A stretch of DNA of 64,000 nucleotides from an uncultured Verrucomicrobiota bacterium (GCA_903826865.1 CAIKGD010000016.1:1-64000); one strand, 5' to 3'. Positions 36,827 through 46,806 are shown, numbered from the stretch's first letter. The notes: generated from the sequence alone by a model not told the origin. Program-made: numbers and translations.

Positions 36827-37645
36827 TCATCCGAGCGCGACATCGAGCATCATCATCACCGCGAAGCCGAGCATGGCACCCATGGTGGCAATATCGGTGT
36901 TTTTATTCGACTGCGATTCGGGAATCAGCTCTTCGACGACCACAAAAATCATTGCCCCGGCGGCGAAAGAAAGCGCGTACGGCAGAATCGGGCGCATCAG
37001 CAGGACGGCGGCCGCACCGATCACCCCGGCGACCGGCTCAACAAAACCCGAAAGCTGTCCGTACCAGAAACATTTGCGGCGCGACAGGCCTTCGCGGCGC
37101 AGCGGCACAGAAACCGCAGCGCCTTCCGGAAAATTCTGAATGCCGATACCAATGGCCAGCGCGATCGCTCCGGCCAGCGAAGCGGACGGCAGGTTATACG
37201 CCACCGCGCCGAAAGCGACGCCGACCGCGAGGCCCTCGGGAATGTTGTGCAGCGTAATCGCCAGCACCAGCAGAATACTGCGCCTCCAGGTTGTAGGAAC
37301 GCCTTCCGCGTTTTCAATCGGTTCGCCCAGATGCAGATGCGGCAGAATCAAATCTATGCCGCGCAGAAAAAGGCCGCCGAGCAGAAACCCGACTACAGCG
37401 GGAACCCACGGCGGAACCGCCGGATTCTCCTTCGCCATTTCTATACACGGTGCCAGCAACGACCAGAAACTGGCGGCAAGCATTACGCCGGCCGCAAAGC
37501 CGAGCATCGCGTCGAGCACCTTGCGGTTGATTGTTTTGAAAAAGAAAACCATCGCCGCGCCGAGCGCGGTGACGCCCCACGTGAAAAGCGTGGCGAGCAG
37601 CGCCTGAACCACCGGATGCAGTCCGGTAAACCAGTCAGCAATCAT
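36827..37645 (-). CDS. ZIP-family metal transporter
   Basis: ZIP proteins import Zn2+ or other divalent metals into the cytoplasm. The 272-residue protein, from the ATG at 37645 with GGAGGG upstream, has eight hydrophobic segments. The metal-site helices are clear: [17 protein letters not shown] (helix IV) and [16 protein letters not shown] (helix V), with VVEELIPES later. The long ORF start at 37732 would overlap the secA stop and read through the ribosome site, so I rejected it. The cytosolic loop before helix IV has HLHLGE, a possible metal-binding stretch. Confidence 0.9.
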   Translation of the reverse strand: MIADWFTGLHPVVQALLATLFTWGVTALGAAMVFFFKTINRKVLDAMLGFAAGVMLAASFWSLLAPCIEMAKENPAVPPWVPAVVGFLLGGLFLRGIDLILPHLHLGEPIENAEGVPTTWRRSILLVLAITLHNIPEGLAVGVAFGAVAYNLPSASLAGAIALAIGIGIQNFPEGAAVSVPLRREGLSRRKCFWYGQLSGFVEPVAGVIGAAAVLLMRPILPYALSFAAGAMIFVVVEELIPESQSNKNTDIATMGAMLGFAVMMMLDVALG

Positions 37646-37716
37646 GGAGCCCTCCATTTTTCCAATGACCGGAAGCCCGCCGTCCTCTGTGACTTCCGTT
37701 CTCTGTCCTCCGGCTG

Positions 37717-40700
37717 TTACGCTCCGCAGCACTTCTTATATTTTTTGCCGCTTCCGCAGGGGCAGGGGTCATTGCGGCCGATGTCAGGACCGGCGCGGCG
37801 GATCGGCTGCGGAGCCGGAACCGCGCCGGACGGCGCGCCGTGACCGGGCTGTGCAGCCTGCTGCTGGGCAAGGGCCATCGCGGAGTCCTGCTGCTGCTGT
37901 GCCCGGCTGTTCTCCATCATTTTATTGACGGATTGCCAGAAACCCTGCAGCGCCTCCATCGAGGAGCCGGTGCGGAAGATGTTCTGCCCGATTTCATTTT
38001 TGATGCGATCCATCAGATCGCCGAAAAGGTTGAAGGCTTCGCGCTTGTATTCAACCAGCGGATCGCGCTGGCCGTAGGCGCGCAAACCGATGCCCTCGCG
38101 CAGGCTGTCCATGTTGCGCAGATATTCCTGCCAGTGTTCGTCCACCGACTGCAGAATGATCATCTGCTCAAGGCCTTTGATGCGCGCCGGGTCTTCGTGC
38201 GATATTTTCAGCTCATAGGCTTCTTTAACTTTCGCGAGCACCAGCTCTATCCGCGCTTCGGTATCGACGGCCTCAGGCAGGTCGGTCACGCGCAGGCCGA
38301 TCGGAAAGGTTATGTTGGCCCAGGCGACAAACTCTTCGGCGGGCGCGCCGGCGTTTTCATCTATGATGTCGCTGAGAACGGCATAGAGCTCTTCGCGCGG
38401 GTTTTCACTGCGCAGAACAGTCTGGCGGAAGCCGTAGATCACGGTGCGCTGCTGGTTCATCACGTCGTCGTAGCGCAGGGTGTTTTTGCGGATGCCGAAG
38501 TTCATCTGTTCGACGCGCTGCTGCGCTTTCTCGATGGATTTGTTCAGCCACGGATGTTCGAGCACTTCGCCCTCTTCGATGCCGAGCTTTTCCATAATGC
38601 TGGCGATGCGGTCGGAGCCGAACAGGCGCATCAGGTCGTCTTCGAGCGAGACATAGAAACGCGAAAGGCCGGGGTCGCCCTGCCGCGCGCAGCGTCCGCG
38701 GAGCTGGCGGTCAATGCGGCGCGCCTCGTGGCGTTCCGAGCCGATCACATAAAGCCCGCACGGTTTTTCCATCAGCAGTTTTTTCAGTGTCTGCGTTTCG
38801 CCTTCCGGCTTGTCGCTGAGCGCAAGCTGCGAACAGATCTGATCGCGTTTGATCCAGACCACTTCCGCGCCGAGTTTAATGTCGGTACCGCGGCCAGCCA
38901 TATTGGTGGCAATGGTGATGGCGCCGGGCTGCCCGGCCAGCGAGACGATTTCGGCTTCGCGCGCATGGTTCTTGGCGTTGAGTACGTTATGCGGAATGCC
39001 CTGCCGGTCGAGCATCCGGCTGATCACTTCGGACGTTTCGACCGTGGCGGTACCGACCAGCACCGGCTGTCTGCGGCCGTGGCACTCTTTGATCTGCTCG
39101 ATCACCGCGTGGTACTTCTCGCGCTTGGTTTTATAAATCTGGTCGTTGATATCCACGCGGCGGATCGGGCGGTTGGTGGGGATCACCACCACGTCGAGCT
39201 TGTAGATTTCGTGAAACTCGCCCGCTTCGGTGTCGGCGGTACCGGTCATGCCCGCGAGTTTTTTGTACATGCGGAAATAGTTCTGAATGGTGATCGTTGC
39301 CAGCGTCTGCGTTTCGCGTTCGATGCGGACGCCTTCCTTCGCTTCGACAGCCTGGTGGAGTCCGTCGCTCCAGCGGCGGCCTTCCATCAGACGGCCGGTG
39401 AATGTATCGACGATAATCACCTGATTGTTCTGCACCACGTACTCGACATCCTTTTCATAGATGCAATGGGCGCGGATCAGCTGGTTCACCGCATGGATGC
39501 GCTCGCTGCGGTTGGTAAACTCGTCCTGCAGCTTCTGGCGGATCACCAGTTTTTCCTGCGGTGCCAGACCGACGCGGCCTTCGAGTTCCGAAAGCGCCGT
39601 GGCCAGATCGGGCATCAGGAAACTTTCCGGATCTTCGGGGCTGAGTGTTTCACAACCCTTGTCCGTCAGACCGGCGTCGTGACCTTTTTCGTCCACCGTG
39701 AAGAAAAGCTCCTCGCGAAGTTCGCGCGCCTCCTCCTTGTAGGAGTCGGTGATCATCATATTATTCACCTGCTCCAGCAGGCGGCGGTTGGCGGGCTCCT
39801 CGATCAGTTTTGAAAGCGGTTTGCTCTTCGGCATGCCCTGATTCACCTGATAAAGCTTACGCTGGGCATCATCCTTTTCGCCCTTGGCGAGCAGCTCCTG
39901 CGCTTCTTCGATCAGCTTCGCGCAGATATCCTGCTGTCGCCGGACCAGCTTCTGCACCGTGCTGTTGAGCCCGCGGTACTGCTCGTCCGCCGAATAGGGC
40001 GCGGGGCCGGAAATAATCAGCGGCGTGCGCGCTTCATCGATCAGGATAGAGTCGATTTCGTCGACGATCGCATAGGCATGGCCGCGCTGCTGCACCATAT
40101 CCTCGGGGCGCATCGCCATATTGTCGCGCAGATAGTCGAAGCCGAACTCGCTGTTGGTGCCGTAGGTGATATCGCAGTCGTACTGCGCGCGGCGGTCCGG
40201 CGGCGGCATCTGTCCTTTCAGACAGCCGACCGTCAGGCCGAGGTACTGGTAGACATAGCCCATCCAGGTTGAGTCGCGTCCGGCCAGAAAGTCGTTGGTC
40301 GTCACCACATGAACCCCGTTGCCCGCCAGCGCATTGAGATAGACCGGCATGGTTGCCACCAGCGTCTTACCTTCGCCGGTCGCCATTTCCGCGATCTTTC
40401 CGTGATGAAGCACCATTCCGCCGACGAGCTGGACATCGAACGGCACCATATCCCATTGGAGCGTGCGGCCGGAAACTTCGAGCGATGTTCCGCACAGGCG
40501 GCGGCAGGCGTTTTTAACGGTTGCAAACGCTTCGCAGAGAATATCATCCAGTGTTTCGCCCTGCGCGAGACGCGCCTTGAACCCGGCGGTCTTGGCTTTC
40601 AGCTGATCCTCGGAGAGCTTTTGATATTCCTCCTCCAGCTGATTGATGCGCGCCACCAGCGGCATCATCTTCTTGATATCGCGCTCGTTCTTCGACCCGA

Positions 40701-40728
40701 AAATTTTTCTTAAAACTGCATTGATCAT
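37717..40728 (-). CDS. secA: Preprotein translocase ATPase SecA
   Basis: SecA drives protein export through SecYEG. The 1003-residue protein is complete: Walker A in [36 protein letters not shown], the helical scaffold, [30 protein letters not shown], and the C-terminal zinc-binding tail [17 protein letters not shown] that contacts SecB and phospholipid. It is about 100 residues longer than E. coli SecA (901), with extra sequence around residues 265-400, as in several non-proteobacterial SecA proteins. The zip gene follows on the same strand. Confidence 0.97.
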   Translation of the reverse strand: MINAVLRKIFGSKNERDIKKMMPLVARINQLEEEYQKLSEDQLKAKTAGFKARLAQGETLDDILCEAFATVKNACRRLCGTSLEVSGRTLQWDMVPFDVQLVGGMVLHHGKIAEMATGEGKTLVATMPVYLNALAGNGVHVVTTNDFLAGRDSTWMGYVYQYLGLTVGCLKGQMPPPDRRAQYDCDITYGTNSEFGFDYLRDNMAMRPEDMVQQRGHAYAIVDEIDSILIDEARTPLIISGPAPYSADEQYRGLNSTVQKLVRRQQDICAKLIEEAQELLAKGEKDDAQRKLYQVNQGMPKSKPLSKLIEEPANRRLLEQVNNMMITDSYKEEARELREELFFTVDEKGHDAGLTDKGCETLSPEDPESFLMPDLATALSELEGRVGLAPQEKLVIRQKLQDEFTNRSERIHAVNQLIRAHCIYEKDVEYVVQNNQVIIVDTFTGRLMEGRRWSDGLHQAVEAKEGVRIERETQTLATITIQNYFRMYKKLAGMTGTADTEAGEFHEIYKLDVVVIPTNRPIRRVDINDQIYKTKREKYHAVIEQIKECHGRRQPVLVGTATVETSEVISRMLDRQGIPHNVLNAKNHAREAEIVSLAGQPGAITIATNMAGRGTDIKLGAEVVWIKRDQICSQLALSDKPEGETQTLKKLLMEKPCGLYVIGSERHEARRIDRQLRGRCARQGDPGLSRFYVSLEDDLMRLFGSDRIASIMEKLGIEEGEVLEHPWLNKSIEKAQQRVEQMNFGIRKNTLRYDDVMNQQRTVIYGFRQTVLRSENPREELYAVLSDIIDENAGAPAEEFVAWANITFPIGLRVTDLPEAVDTEARIELVLAKVKEAYELKISHEDPARIKGLEQMIILQSVDEHWQEYLRNMDSLREGIGLRAYGQRDPLVEYKREAFNLFGDLMDRIKNEIGQNIFRTGSSMEALQGFWQSVNKMMENSRAQQQQDSAMALAQQQAAQPGHGAPSGAVPAPQPIRRAGPDIGRNDPCPCGSGKKYKKCCGA

Positions 40729-40832
40729 AGTCTCTCCTGAAAAGGGGGAACAAATTACCCGCAGAACGCGCAGAATACACGGAAAAAAGCATTCCTAACC
40801 GCGAATGAACACGAATAGACGCGAAAAGGCCG

Positions 40833-41846
40833 TCAGCTACTTTTGATTCGGTAATAGCCCGTCTTTCGCGTTCCTTCACGGACGATGAGTTCGCTATCCA
40901 GCAGAGGTTGCAGAATTTTGATTGCGCCCTGTCTGGAAATTTTTAAAGCGGCCCAGATTTCCGCCGGAGTCATGCGACCCTTTTGCTGAAGCAGGGCGAG
41001 CAGCTGTTCCTGTTTCGGGCGCAGCGTCAGTCTGGTTGCTGCCCCGTCAGCGCGCAATTTCTGTATGCGGTGCCAAACCCGCTCCAACGTCTGGTGAAGT
41101 CCTTCGGCGCAATAATCAATCCACGAGGTCAGCTCGCCTTTGCCCTGCTGAACAGTTTGAAGCTCGGCATAATAGCGCGGACGGTTTTCCCAATAGAATT
41201 CATCCACTGAAAAGATATGCTGTGTATCAAAGCCCCGGCGGTAGAGCTCCCACAGCGCCAGCGCACGGCCGACCCGCCCGTTACCGTCTGCAAACGGATG
41301 AATCTCTTCAAACCGGTAATGCAGAATGGCCGAGGAGATCACAGGCGACAAAGTCGCAGCAGCGCCGTTCCACCAGCTCAACAGATCAAACATCAGCACC
41401 GAAACATCCTGCCAGGCCGGCGGGAAATGCGCTCCGACCCTCACATTGATGGTGCGATAGCGACCCGCCTCCCCCTGATCCATCACGCCGCCGCCGGCGA
41501 GAATGCCATGGAGATCGAACAGATCCTCATGGCGCACGGGTTTCATATCCGCCCGTTTTTCAATATGCCGGAGTCCGGCGAAATAATTCACCACTTCACG
41601 TTTGGCGCGGTCAGTTACATCTGGAACCTCCCGGCCGTCTTCGACCGCCCGCACCTGCTCCAGCGTCAGCGGATTTCCCTCAATCGCGGTGGAGCAGTGT
41701 GCATTGCGGGCCTTGGAATCCATTTGCAGGACAGGAATCCATGAGACATTTACCGTTGCATGGTTAATCCGTTCTCGAAGAGCAGAAATTTGCTCTATCC
41801 GGTTGACGAGACCGCTGTTTACAGAAAACACAGGCTGGTAGTTCAT
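40833..41846 (-). CDS. Fic-domain protein (class II) with C-terminal winged helix
   Basis: Fic proteins usually AMPylate target proteins. The 337-residue protein has the catalytic motif HPFADGNGRVGR (183-194) and an N-terminal inhibitory motif STAIEGN (52-58), so it is a self-inhibited class II Fic enzyme. The C-terminal 70 residues form a likely winged helix (RMTPAEIWAALKISRQGAIKIL), pointing to DNA binding or auto-regulation. It is transcribed away from the restriction-modification operon. A 35-base element resembling controller boxes lies 18-52 bases upstream of its ATG. Confidence 0.88.
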   Translation of the reverse strand: MNYQPVFSVNSGLVNRIEQISALRERINHATVNVSWIPVLQMDSKARNAHCSTAIEGNPLTLEQVRAVEDGREVPDVTDRAKREVVNYFAGLRHIEKRADMKPVRHEDLFDLHGILAGGGVMDQGEAGRYRTINVRVGAHFPPAWQDVSVLMFDLLSWWNGAAATLSPVISSAILHYRFEEIHPFADGNGRVGRALALWELYRRGFDTQHIFSVDEFYWENRPRYYAELQTVQQGKGELTSWIDYCAEGLHQTLERVWHRIQKLRADGAATRLTLRPKQEQLLALLQQKGRMTPAEIWAALKISRQGAIKILQPLLDSELIVREGTRKTGYYRIKSS

Positions 41847-42280
41847 GGAGAAAAGGGTGCCACATCAGACAACCATAAGTCAACTCATAAGACAACCGGA
41901 AAATAAAACCATGGGCAGGAAGGCTTCCAAACGCAACTACGGAACCTGCGGATTTACACGGAAAAAAAGGGAACTAACAGCAAGAGGATACAGGTCACAG
42001 ACTGTAGACTATAGACCTTGGGTTTGACTGGCGCATTTAACGGGTCGGGCGGTTGTCTGATGGTAGACTTATAGTTGTCTGATTTCTTCATGGCGCGACA
42101 ACAAGCGGTACGTATCGCCGCCGTCCCGGCGGCCTTGAAATCCGGGCAGTGAAAGAAAAACTCTCGCAAAGCCGCAAAGACGCCGAGCCGTTTCAAAGTG
42201 GAAGCGTGCTGGACTAAGGTGCGGATCCTGTCGCAACTTGACTCATCGTCCGTGGACTTATCGTCCATGAAGCGGGCATC
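41847..42280. promoter_or_regulatory. Shared control region of fic and the restriction-modification operon
   Basis: No gene is supported in these 434 bases. Two similar elements face each other: 41864-41898 and 42050-42083 share about 29 of 34 positions as inverted copies (core ATCAGACAAC.ATAAGTC). A third box-like stretch GACTGTAGACTATAGACC lies at 42000-42017. The strongest element, next to the controller gene, is listed separately. Confidence 0.55.
42240..42265 (+). promoter_or_regulatory. C-box operator of the restriction-modification controller
   Basis: GACTCATCGTC (42240-42250) and GACTTATCGTC (42255-42265) are tandem near-identical 11-base boxes separated by CGTG. This is the classic arrangement of controller-protein operators (GACTnAT.GTC repeated). 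It lies 15 bases upstream of the controller ATG, the usual position for auto-regulation. Confidence 0.75.
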
Positions 42281-42541
42281 ATGCACCGCATGAAAAAGAA
42301 TCCCGTTCTTCTCGCGCTCGGCAAAAATGTCAGCGAATTTCGCAATAAAAAAGAGCTTACGCAGGAACAACTCTCGGAGCGTTCCGGCCTTGATCCGTCC
42401 TACATCAGCGGCATTGAACGCGGCGTTCGTAACCCCAGCGTTTTAAGCCTCGTTCGTTTAGCAAGCGGGCTCGGGACAACCACATCTGAAATTTTCCGCG
42501 GTGTTGCTGTGGTTGCGGCCAAGAAGGCAGAAGCAAAGTGA
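42281..42541 (+). CDS. XRE-family controller (C) protein of the restriction-modification system
   Basis: The 86-residue protein is a single helix-turn-helix of the XRE/Cro type (ALGKNVSEFRNKKELTQEQLSERSGLDPSYISGIERGVRNPS). C proteins of this size bind C-boxes, first activating and later repressing their own operon, to delay nuclease expression until DNA is methylated. The stop overlaps the methylase start by 4 bases. A start three codons later (42290) is possible. The tandem C-boxes directly upstream make the assignment firm. Confidence 0.88.
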   Translation: MHRMKKNPVLLALGKNVSEFRNKKELTQEQLSERSGLDPSYISGIERGVRNPSVLSLVRLASGLGTTTSEIFRGVAVVAAKKAEAK

Positions 42542-43743
42542 AGTACCCTCTTCCACAATCGGATATTGACGATCTTGTTCAAGAGATGTCCGTCGCCTAC
42601 GGAGCCGGGCAAGCCGCAGCATTGCTTGATATTTCTCCTTCGACTTTTCGGAGATGGGTGCGGGGCGAAAGCGCGCCACGAGAGAACGTAGTGCCGATTT
42701 TGCGGCAACTTTTAATGGATTATCGCGCAGATGAAAAAGCAGGGTTCAAATTTATTGATCTCTTTTGCGGCATAGGCGGGTTTCGATTGGCTTTTGAAAA
42801 GGCCGGAGGACAGTGCGTTTTTTCAAGTGACTGGGACAAATACTCGCGGCAAACCTACGCAGTAAACTTTGGAGAAGAGCCATATGGCGATATTCATAAA
42901 ATTGCTGTTGCCGACATTCCCGCACACGATATTTTGTGCGCGGGGTTCCCTTGCCAGCCGTTTAGCATCGCCGGGGTTTCTAAGAAAATCAGTCTTGGTC
43001 GGAAACACGGGTTTGATGATGAAAAACAAGGCAATTTGTTTTTCTCCATAGCTGAAATCATTAATTGTCACCAGCCAGCCGCGTTTGTACTGGAAAATGT
43101 GAAAAACCTCTGCCGACATGACAAGGGGCGCACCTTTCAGATCATTTATAATACACTGACAGAGGCGTTGGGCTATCAGGTTTATTGGAAGGTAATCGAT
43201 GCCAAAAAAGTCGTGCCGCAGCATCGCGAGCGCATTTTTCTCGTTGGGTTTAAGCCCGGACGCAAATTTAAGTTTCCGGAATTTCCTGCCGAAGGGCCAA
43301 AACTCGCGAGCATTCTCGAACCCAAGGTGCCAGAGAAATACACGCTTACTGATCACCTTTGGACCTATCTTCGAAACTACGCAGAGAAGCATCGGCTAGC
43401 TGGCAATGGGTTCGGCTTTGGTCTGGTTACCGGCAAAGATTCGACGCGAACGCTGAGTGCTCGCTATCACAAGGATGGCTCTGAAATTCTGGTTTCGCAG
43501 GGCGCAAAAAAGAATCCTCGCCGTCTTACGCCGCGCGAATGCGCACGCCTAATGGGATATCCTGAAACTTTCAAAATAACTGTTTCAGATACACAAGCCT
43601 ACCGGCAGTTCGGAAACTCGGTTGTGGTGCCTGTTGTCGAACGCGTCGCAAAAGCAGTTGTTGAGGCGTTGAATGTGACAGTCTCTTTACCACGGATTTC
43701 ATACATCAAGTCAGGAGCTAAAACTCAGCAAAAGGCCTCATGA
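42538..43743 (+). CDS. DNA (cytosine-5)-methyltransferase, Dcm/MvaI-BcnI type
   Basis: The 401-residue enzyme has the ordered C5-MTase motifs: FIDLFCGIGGF (I), AGFPCQPFSIAG with catalytic Cys139 (IV), FVLENVKNL (VI), QHRERIFLVGF (VIII) and YRQFGNSVVVPVV (X). The first 65 residues carry an extra helix-turn-helix (GAGQAAALLDISPSTFRRWVRG), also found in some Dcm-like enzymes, which might bind DNA for regulation. With an MvaI/BcnI-family nuclease next door and vsr nearby, the target is probably a CCWGG, CCSGG or related site. It overlaps both neighbours by 4 bases. Confidence 0.92.
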   Translation: MKYPLPQSDIDDLVQEMSVAYGAGQAAALLDISPSTFRRWVRGESAPRENVVPILRQLLMDYRADEKAGFKFIDLFCGIGGFRLAFEKAGGQCVFSSDWDKYSRQTYAVNFGEEPYGDIHKIAVADIPAHDILCAGFPCQPFSIAGVSKKISLGRKHGFDDEKQGNLFFSIAEIINCHQPAAFVLENVKNLCRHDKGRTFQIIYNTLTEALGYQVYWKVIDAKKVVPQHRERIFLVGFKPGRKFKFPEFPAEGPKLASILEPKVPEKYTLTDHLWTYLRNYAEKHRLAGNGFGFGLVTGKDSTRTLSARYHKDGSEILVSQGAKKNPRRLTPRECARLMGYPETFKITVSDTQAYRQFGNSVVVPVVERVAKAVVEALNVTVSLPRISYIKSGAKTQQKAS

Positions 43744-45062
43744 TGAATGTACACCAACTGTTATCAGTCTATCGCGACCATAATTGTTCTGCGGTGTATG
43801 CAAAACGTTTGGCAGACAATGATAACTCAAAAAACCAGGTGTATTTTGGTTCAGATTTCCAAACATTGAATATGTTTCCAAACTTGGATATAGCGTCGGC
43901 AAGTACGGGCTCGTATGAAAAACCCATTTTTAAAGCGAAGCTAAATTTCAAGTGGATTGATCAAGATGGAGCCGTTTGGGAGGCACCTGCGGCGCAAATA
44001 ATATTCTATCCGCAATATCCGGAAGTGCGCTTCTCGGGATTTCTTAAAGGGTGTAAACATGCGCCGTCTGAACTTATGACTGTGCGCGAAGCAGGGCGGT
44101 GGCTTGTTTTTGGCATAAAAACCGATGGAGAAGTGCTGGGAATCGTTGTTGGACCCAAACACGGAATAGCCAAGGAGCTTGAGCACGAATTCACGAAGGA
44201 GGCTCTTTTTTACGATCTAACTGCGCGATTAAAGGACGGAAGCACGACGGACACCAAAAGCGCGCTGCTGAAAAAGCTGAAATGTATTTGCGAAAAGGAA
44301 TGGATAACTTCCAAACGGTTGTTGGCAGACGGAACCCTTGGTCCTTGCAACGCCCCGAACTGCGGCGGATATACGCTGGAAGCCGAACTGGGCATTACTC
44401 CCAACGGATTTTCTGAGCCAGATTATCTTGGTTGGGAAATAAAACAATACTCTGTGCCCCGCCTTGACCGGGTGGATTTCGGAAGGATTACACTTATGAC
44501 GCCCGAACCTACAGGCGGATATTACGTTGAGCACGGTGTAGTGGATTTCCTTCGGAAATACGGATATCCCGACCGCACCGTAAAAGATCGGCTGAATTTC
44601 AGTTCTCCGCATTACACGAATAAACCCAACAACAAAACTAACTTGCGATTGCTCGTTGATGGGTATGACGAAAAAAACGCAAAAATTACCGATGCATATG
44701 GCGGCATCGTCGTGATGGATAATGCCGAGCAGATTGTTGCAAGGTGGGATTTCAACGGACTGATGAAGCACTGGAACAGGAAACACGCGCTCGCGGCATA
44801 TATTCCATCGTGCATGCGAACCGATCCTATTCTGCAATACCAGTATGGGCATTTGGTGCGGCTTGGTATAGGAACGGACTTTTTACGACTCATTAAAGCC
44901 GTCTCTGCCGGGCATGTTTACTACGATCCCGGAATCAAAGTTACGGATTTACATGGCAGTCCCAAAACAAAACGGCGGAATCAGTTTCGCATTCTAACGC
45001 GAAACGTGACCGTTCTCTACAAGGCTGTTGAAACAGTAAACTTGTTTCAATGTGGCCAATGA
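43740..45062 (+). CDS. MvaI/BcnI-family restriction endonuclease
   Basis: The 440-residue protein matches the MvaI/BcnI family of monomeric nucleases. The PD-(D/E)xK centre is visible as EPDYLGWEIKQY (Asp228, Glu233, Lys235), preceded by the family segment GGYTLEAELGITPNG. An added N-terminal domain of about 170 residues makes it longer than MvaI or BcnI (about 240). That domain (KWIDQDGAVWEAPAAQIIFYPQYPEVRFSGFL) may help target recognition. Translation is coupled to the methylase by an ATGA overlap. Confidence 0.85.
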   Translation: MMNVHQLLSVYRDHNCSAVYAKRLADNDNSKNQVYFGSDFQTLNMFPNLDIASASTGSYEKPIFKAKLNFKWIDQDGAVWEAPAAQIIFYPQYPEVRFSGFLKGCKHAPSELMTVREAGRWLVFGIKTDGEVLGIVVGPKHGIAKELEHEFTKEALFYDLTARLKDGSTTDTKSALLKKLKCICEKEWITSKRLLADGTLGPCNAPNCGGYTLEAELGITPNGFSEPDYLGWEIKQYSVPRLDRVDFGRITLMTPEPTGGYYVEHGVVDFLRKYGYPDRTVKDRLNFSSPHYTNKPNNKTNLRLLVDGYDEKNAKITDAYGGIVVMDNAEQIVARWDFNGLMKHWNRKHALAAYIPSCMRTDPILQYQYGHLVRLGIGTDFLRLIKAVSAGHVYYDPGIKVTDLHGSPKTKRRNQFRILTRNVTVLYKAVETVNLFQCGQ

Positions 45063-45068
45063 AATTTT

Positions 45069-45488
45069 CTATCTGCGTTCATCTGCGGGGAACTCCCGCT
45101 CCAGTCTGCGGAGTGCGGCGTCCGGCTTTTTGAGCTGGCAGCTCCAGACGGTGATAACTTTCCAGCCGAGTTTCCGGAGTTCGCGGGCGTGCTTCCGGTC
45201 ATTGGCGGTATTGCGCTCGAACTTCTTTTTCCAGAAGGCTTTGTTGCTTTTGGGCGTCGTGGCGTCTTTACACCCCTTATGCCGGTGCCAGAAACAGCCG
45301 TGGACAAAAATCACGGTTTTATATTTCGGCAGGACGATATCCGGTTTGCCCGGCAGGGTGCTGACGTTTTTCCGGAAGCGGTATCCGGCGCGGTGCAGCA
45401 TGGAGCGGACGAGAACTTCCGGCCTGGTGTCTCTGCCGCGTATCCGCGACATGTTCCAGCTGCGCTTTTCTGGAGTCAGGTGATCCAT
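45069..45488 (-). CDS. vsr: Very short patch repair endonuclease Vsr
   Basis: Vsr nicks beside T:G mismatches that arise when 5-methylcytosine deaminates in Dcm-type sites. The 139-residue protein has the family order: MSRIRGRDTRPEVLVRSMLHRAGYRFRKN, DIVLPKYKTVIFVHGCFWHRH and WKKKFERNTANDRKHARELRKLGWKV. It is convergent with the nuclease gene, only 6 bases apart. Its presence supports cytosine-5 methylation by the adjacent methylase. Confidence 0.94.
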   Translation of the reverse strand: MDHLTPEKRSWNMSRIRGRDTRPEVLVRSMLHRAGYRFRKNVSTLPGKPDIVLPKYKTVIFVHGCFWHRHKGCKDATTPKSNKAFWKKKFERNTANDRKHARELRKLGWKVITVWSCQLKKPDAALRRLEREFPADERR

Positions 45489-45539
45489 TTCCGTGGTTTA
45501 AACTCAGCGGACTTGGCGGCTTTGCGAGGGATAATTTTT

Positions 45540-45953
45540 CTATTCCGCTTTTTTCACGCGGCGGAGTTCGCCGATGTTTTTCCAGACCGTGCCGTCGGTC
45601 CACCAGCCCTCGCCGTTGTCGGCGTTGAGCACATAAACGCCGCCGGCCCGGTCAGACAGCAGCTGATAGGTTCCCCTGCGCCCGGTGTTCGCGCCGCGCG
45701 GACTGCCGAGGAAGTTCCATTCCATATTCGGAGGAGCGACCCGCCACAGGTTGCCGGTGACGGTATCGGTCCAGAAAAAGCCGGTTCCGCCGATATTTTC
45801 GCAGGCCTGAAACCGGGTTTTTTCTTCTATGGCGAACGGCTGATCAGACGCGGACGGCTGGACAATCACGGGCGGTACCGGCGTAAACGTTGTGGTTTGC
45901 GCGCCGGCGGTGAGGGCGGCGAGCAGAACGGCGGACAGCAGCAGCTTTTTCAT
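45540..45953 (-). CDS. Small secreted protein of unknown function
   Basis: From the ATG at 45953 (GGAGG 6 bases upstream) the product is 137 residues with a clear signal peptide (LLLSAVLLAALTAGAQ). The mature part is rich in Trp and Gly (FFWTDTVTGNLWRVAPP, GEGWWTDGTVWKNIG), suggesting a small beta-rich domain. No family recognised. The 40 upstream ORF residues are not used because the ribosome site supports the shorter form. Confidence 0.65.
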   Translation of the reverse strand: MKKLLLSAVLLAALTAGAQTTTFTPVPPVIVQPSASDQPFAIEEKTRFQACENIGGTGFFWTDTVTGNLWRVAPPNMEWNFLGSPRGANTGRRGTYQLLSDRAGGVYVLNADNGEGWWTDGTVWKNIGELRRVKKAE

Positions 45954-46123
45954 GGCAGACCTCCTGTTGACCTGGAACAGCAAGATAGTGGAACGATGAA
46001 AGCGGGAATGCAAGAAGCGGATTAGACGGAAACCGGCCGCCGTAAGCCTTGAAGTCCGGATCCGGCGGAGCATTCCTCCAATCCGGACTTGTCAATGCCG
46101 CACGTTATAACTACCGTTCCCAC

Positions 46124-46354
46124 ATGGCCTACAAAACTAAAGTCAGAAAGATCGGTAATTCGCTGGGGATCGTGCTCCCCAAAGAAGTGCTGCAGGCGAT
46201 GAAGGTCGAAGAGGGTGCAACGCTGTACATCACCGAAGCGCCGGAGCACTCGGTTCAGATGACACCGGAGCGTCCTGGTTTTGCGGAGAAAGCAAAACTG
46301 GCCGACGATCTTATGAAGCGTTATCGCAACGCCCTGCGGGAACTGGCGAAATGA
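46124..46354 (+). CDS. AbrB/MazE-type antitoxin
   Basis: From the ATG at 46124 the product is 76 residues with a swapped-hairpin AbrB DNA-binding domain (KVRKIGNSLGIVLPKEVLQAMKVEEGATLYI) and a helical C-terminal tail that would bind the toxin. This domain is used by MazE, VapB and related antitoxins. Its stop overlaps the Doc toxin start by 4 bases, the usual antitoxin-first order. The longer ORF start is not needed. Confidence 0.85.
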   Translation: MAYKTKVRKIGNSLGIVLPKEVLQAMKVEEGATLYITEAPEHSVQMTPERPGFAEKAKLADDLMKRYRNALRELAK

Positions 46355-46746
46355 AAGAGCCGGTTTGGATTGATGCGGCCGATGTGTATTCATTTCAACT
46401 CGAAATGCTCGCGGCATTTGGCGGACTTGCCGGTGTGCGGGACGAAGGACTTCTGCATTCCGCTTTAAGCCGCCCGCAGAATCTTTTTGCCTATGGGAAG
46501 CCGACGCTGTTTGAGCTGGCGGCGGAATATGCATTGGGCATTGTTAAGAACCATCCTTTTCTTGACGGCAACAAGCGCGCCGGCTTCATGGCGTCTGCGC
46601 TGTTTCTGGAGGCAAACGGACGGCGTTTTTCTGCACCCGAAGAAGAGGTTGTTCTGCAAACGCTGGCGCTGGCCGCCGGAGAGATTGATCAGAAAGAATA
46701 CGCGCTCTGGCTGAAAGCCTCCTGTCAGAAGAGAAAAAGGCTGTAG
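46351..46746 (+). CDS. doc: Doc-family toxin (Fic fold)
   Basis: The 131-residue protein carries the Doc motif HPFLDGNKR (68-76), in which the Fic GNGR is changed to GNKR. Doc toxins phosphorylate EF-Tu and stop translation until neutralised. The gene order (AbrB-type antitoxin then Doc, 4-base overlap) forms a type II toxin-antitoxin module. It sits close to a restriction-modification system, common for defence or stability islands. Confidence 0.88.
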   Translation: MKEPVWIDAADVYSFQLEMLAAFGGLAGVRDEGLLHSALSRPQNLFAYGKPTLFELAAEYALGIVKNHPFLDGNKRAGFMASALFLEANGRRFSAPEEEVVLQTLALAAGEIDQKEYALWLKASCQKRKRL

Positions 46747-46806
46747 GCTTTAGACCTGAGGCTGGAGGTTTCAGAGCATGTTCTGTCTGGTTAGTCGCAA
46801 TTCATA

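Noticed and set aside
37840-39813. 657-residue plus-strand ORF
   Set aside because: It is antisense to secA, which has full family motifs; this ORF has none.
41845-42027. 60-residue ORF upstream of the controller gene
   Set aside because: It lies over the repeated box-like elements, has no ribosome site and shows no family features.
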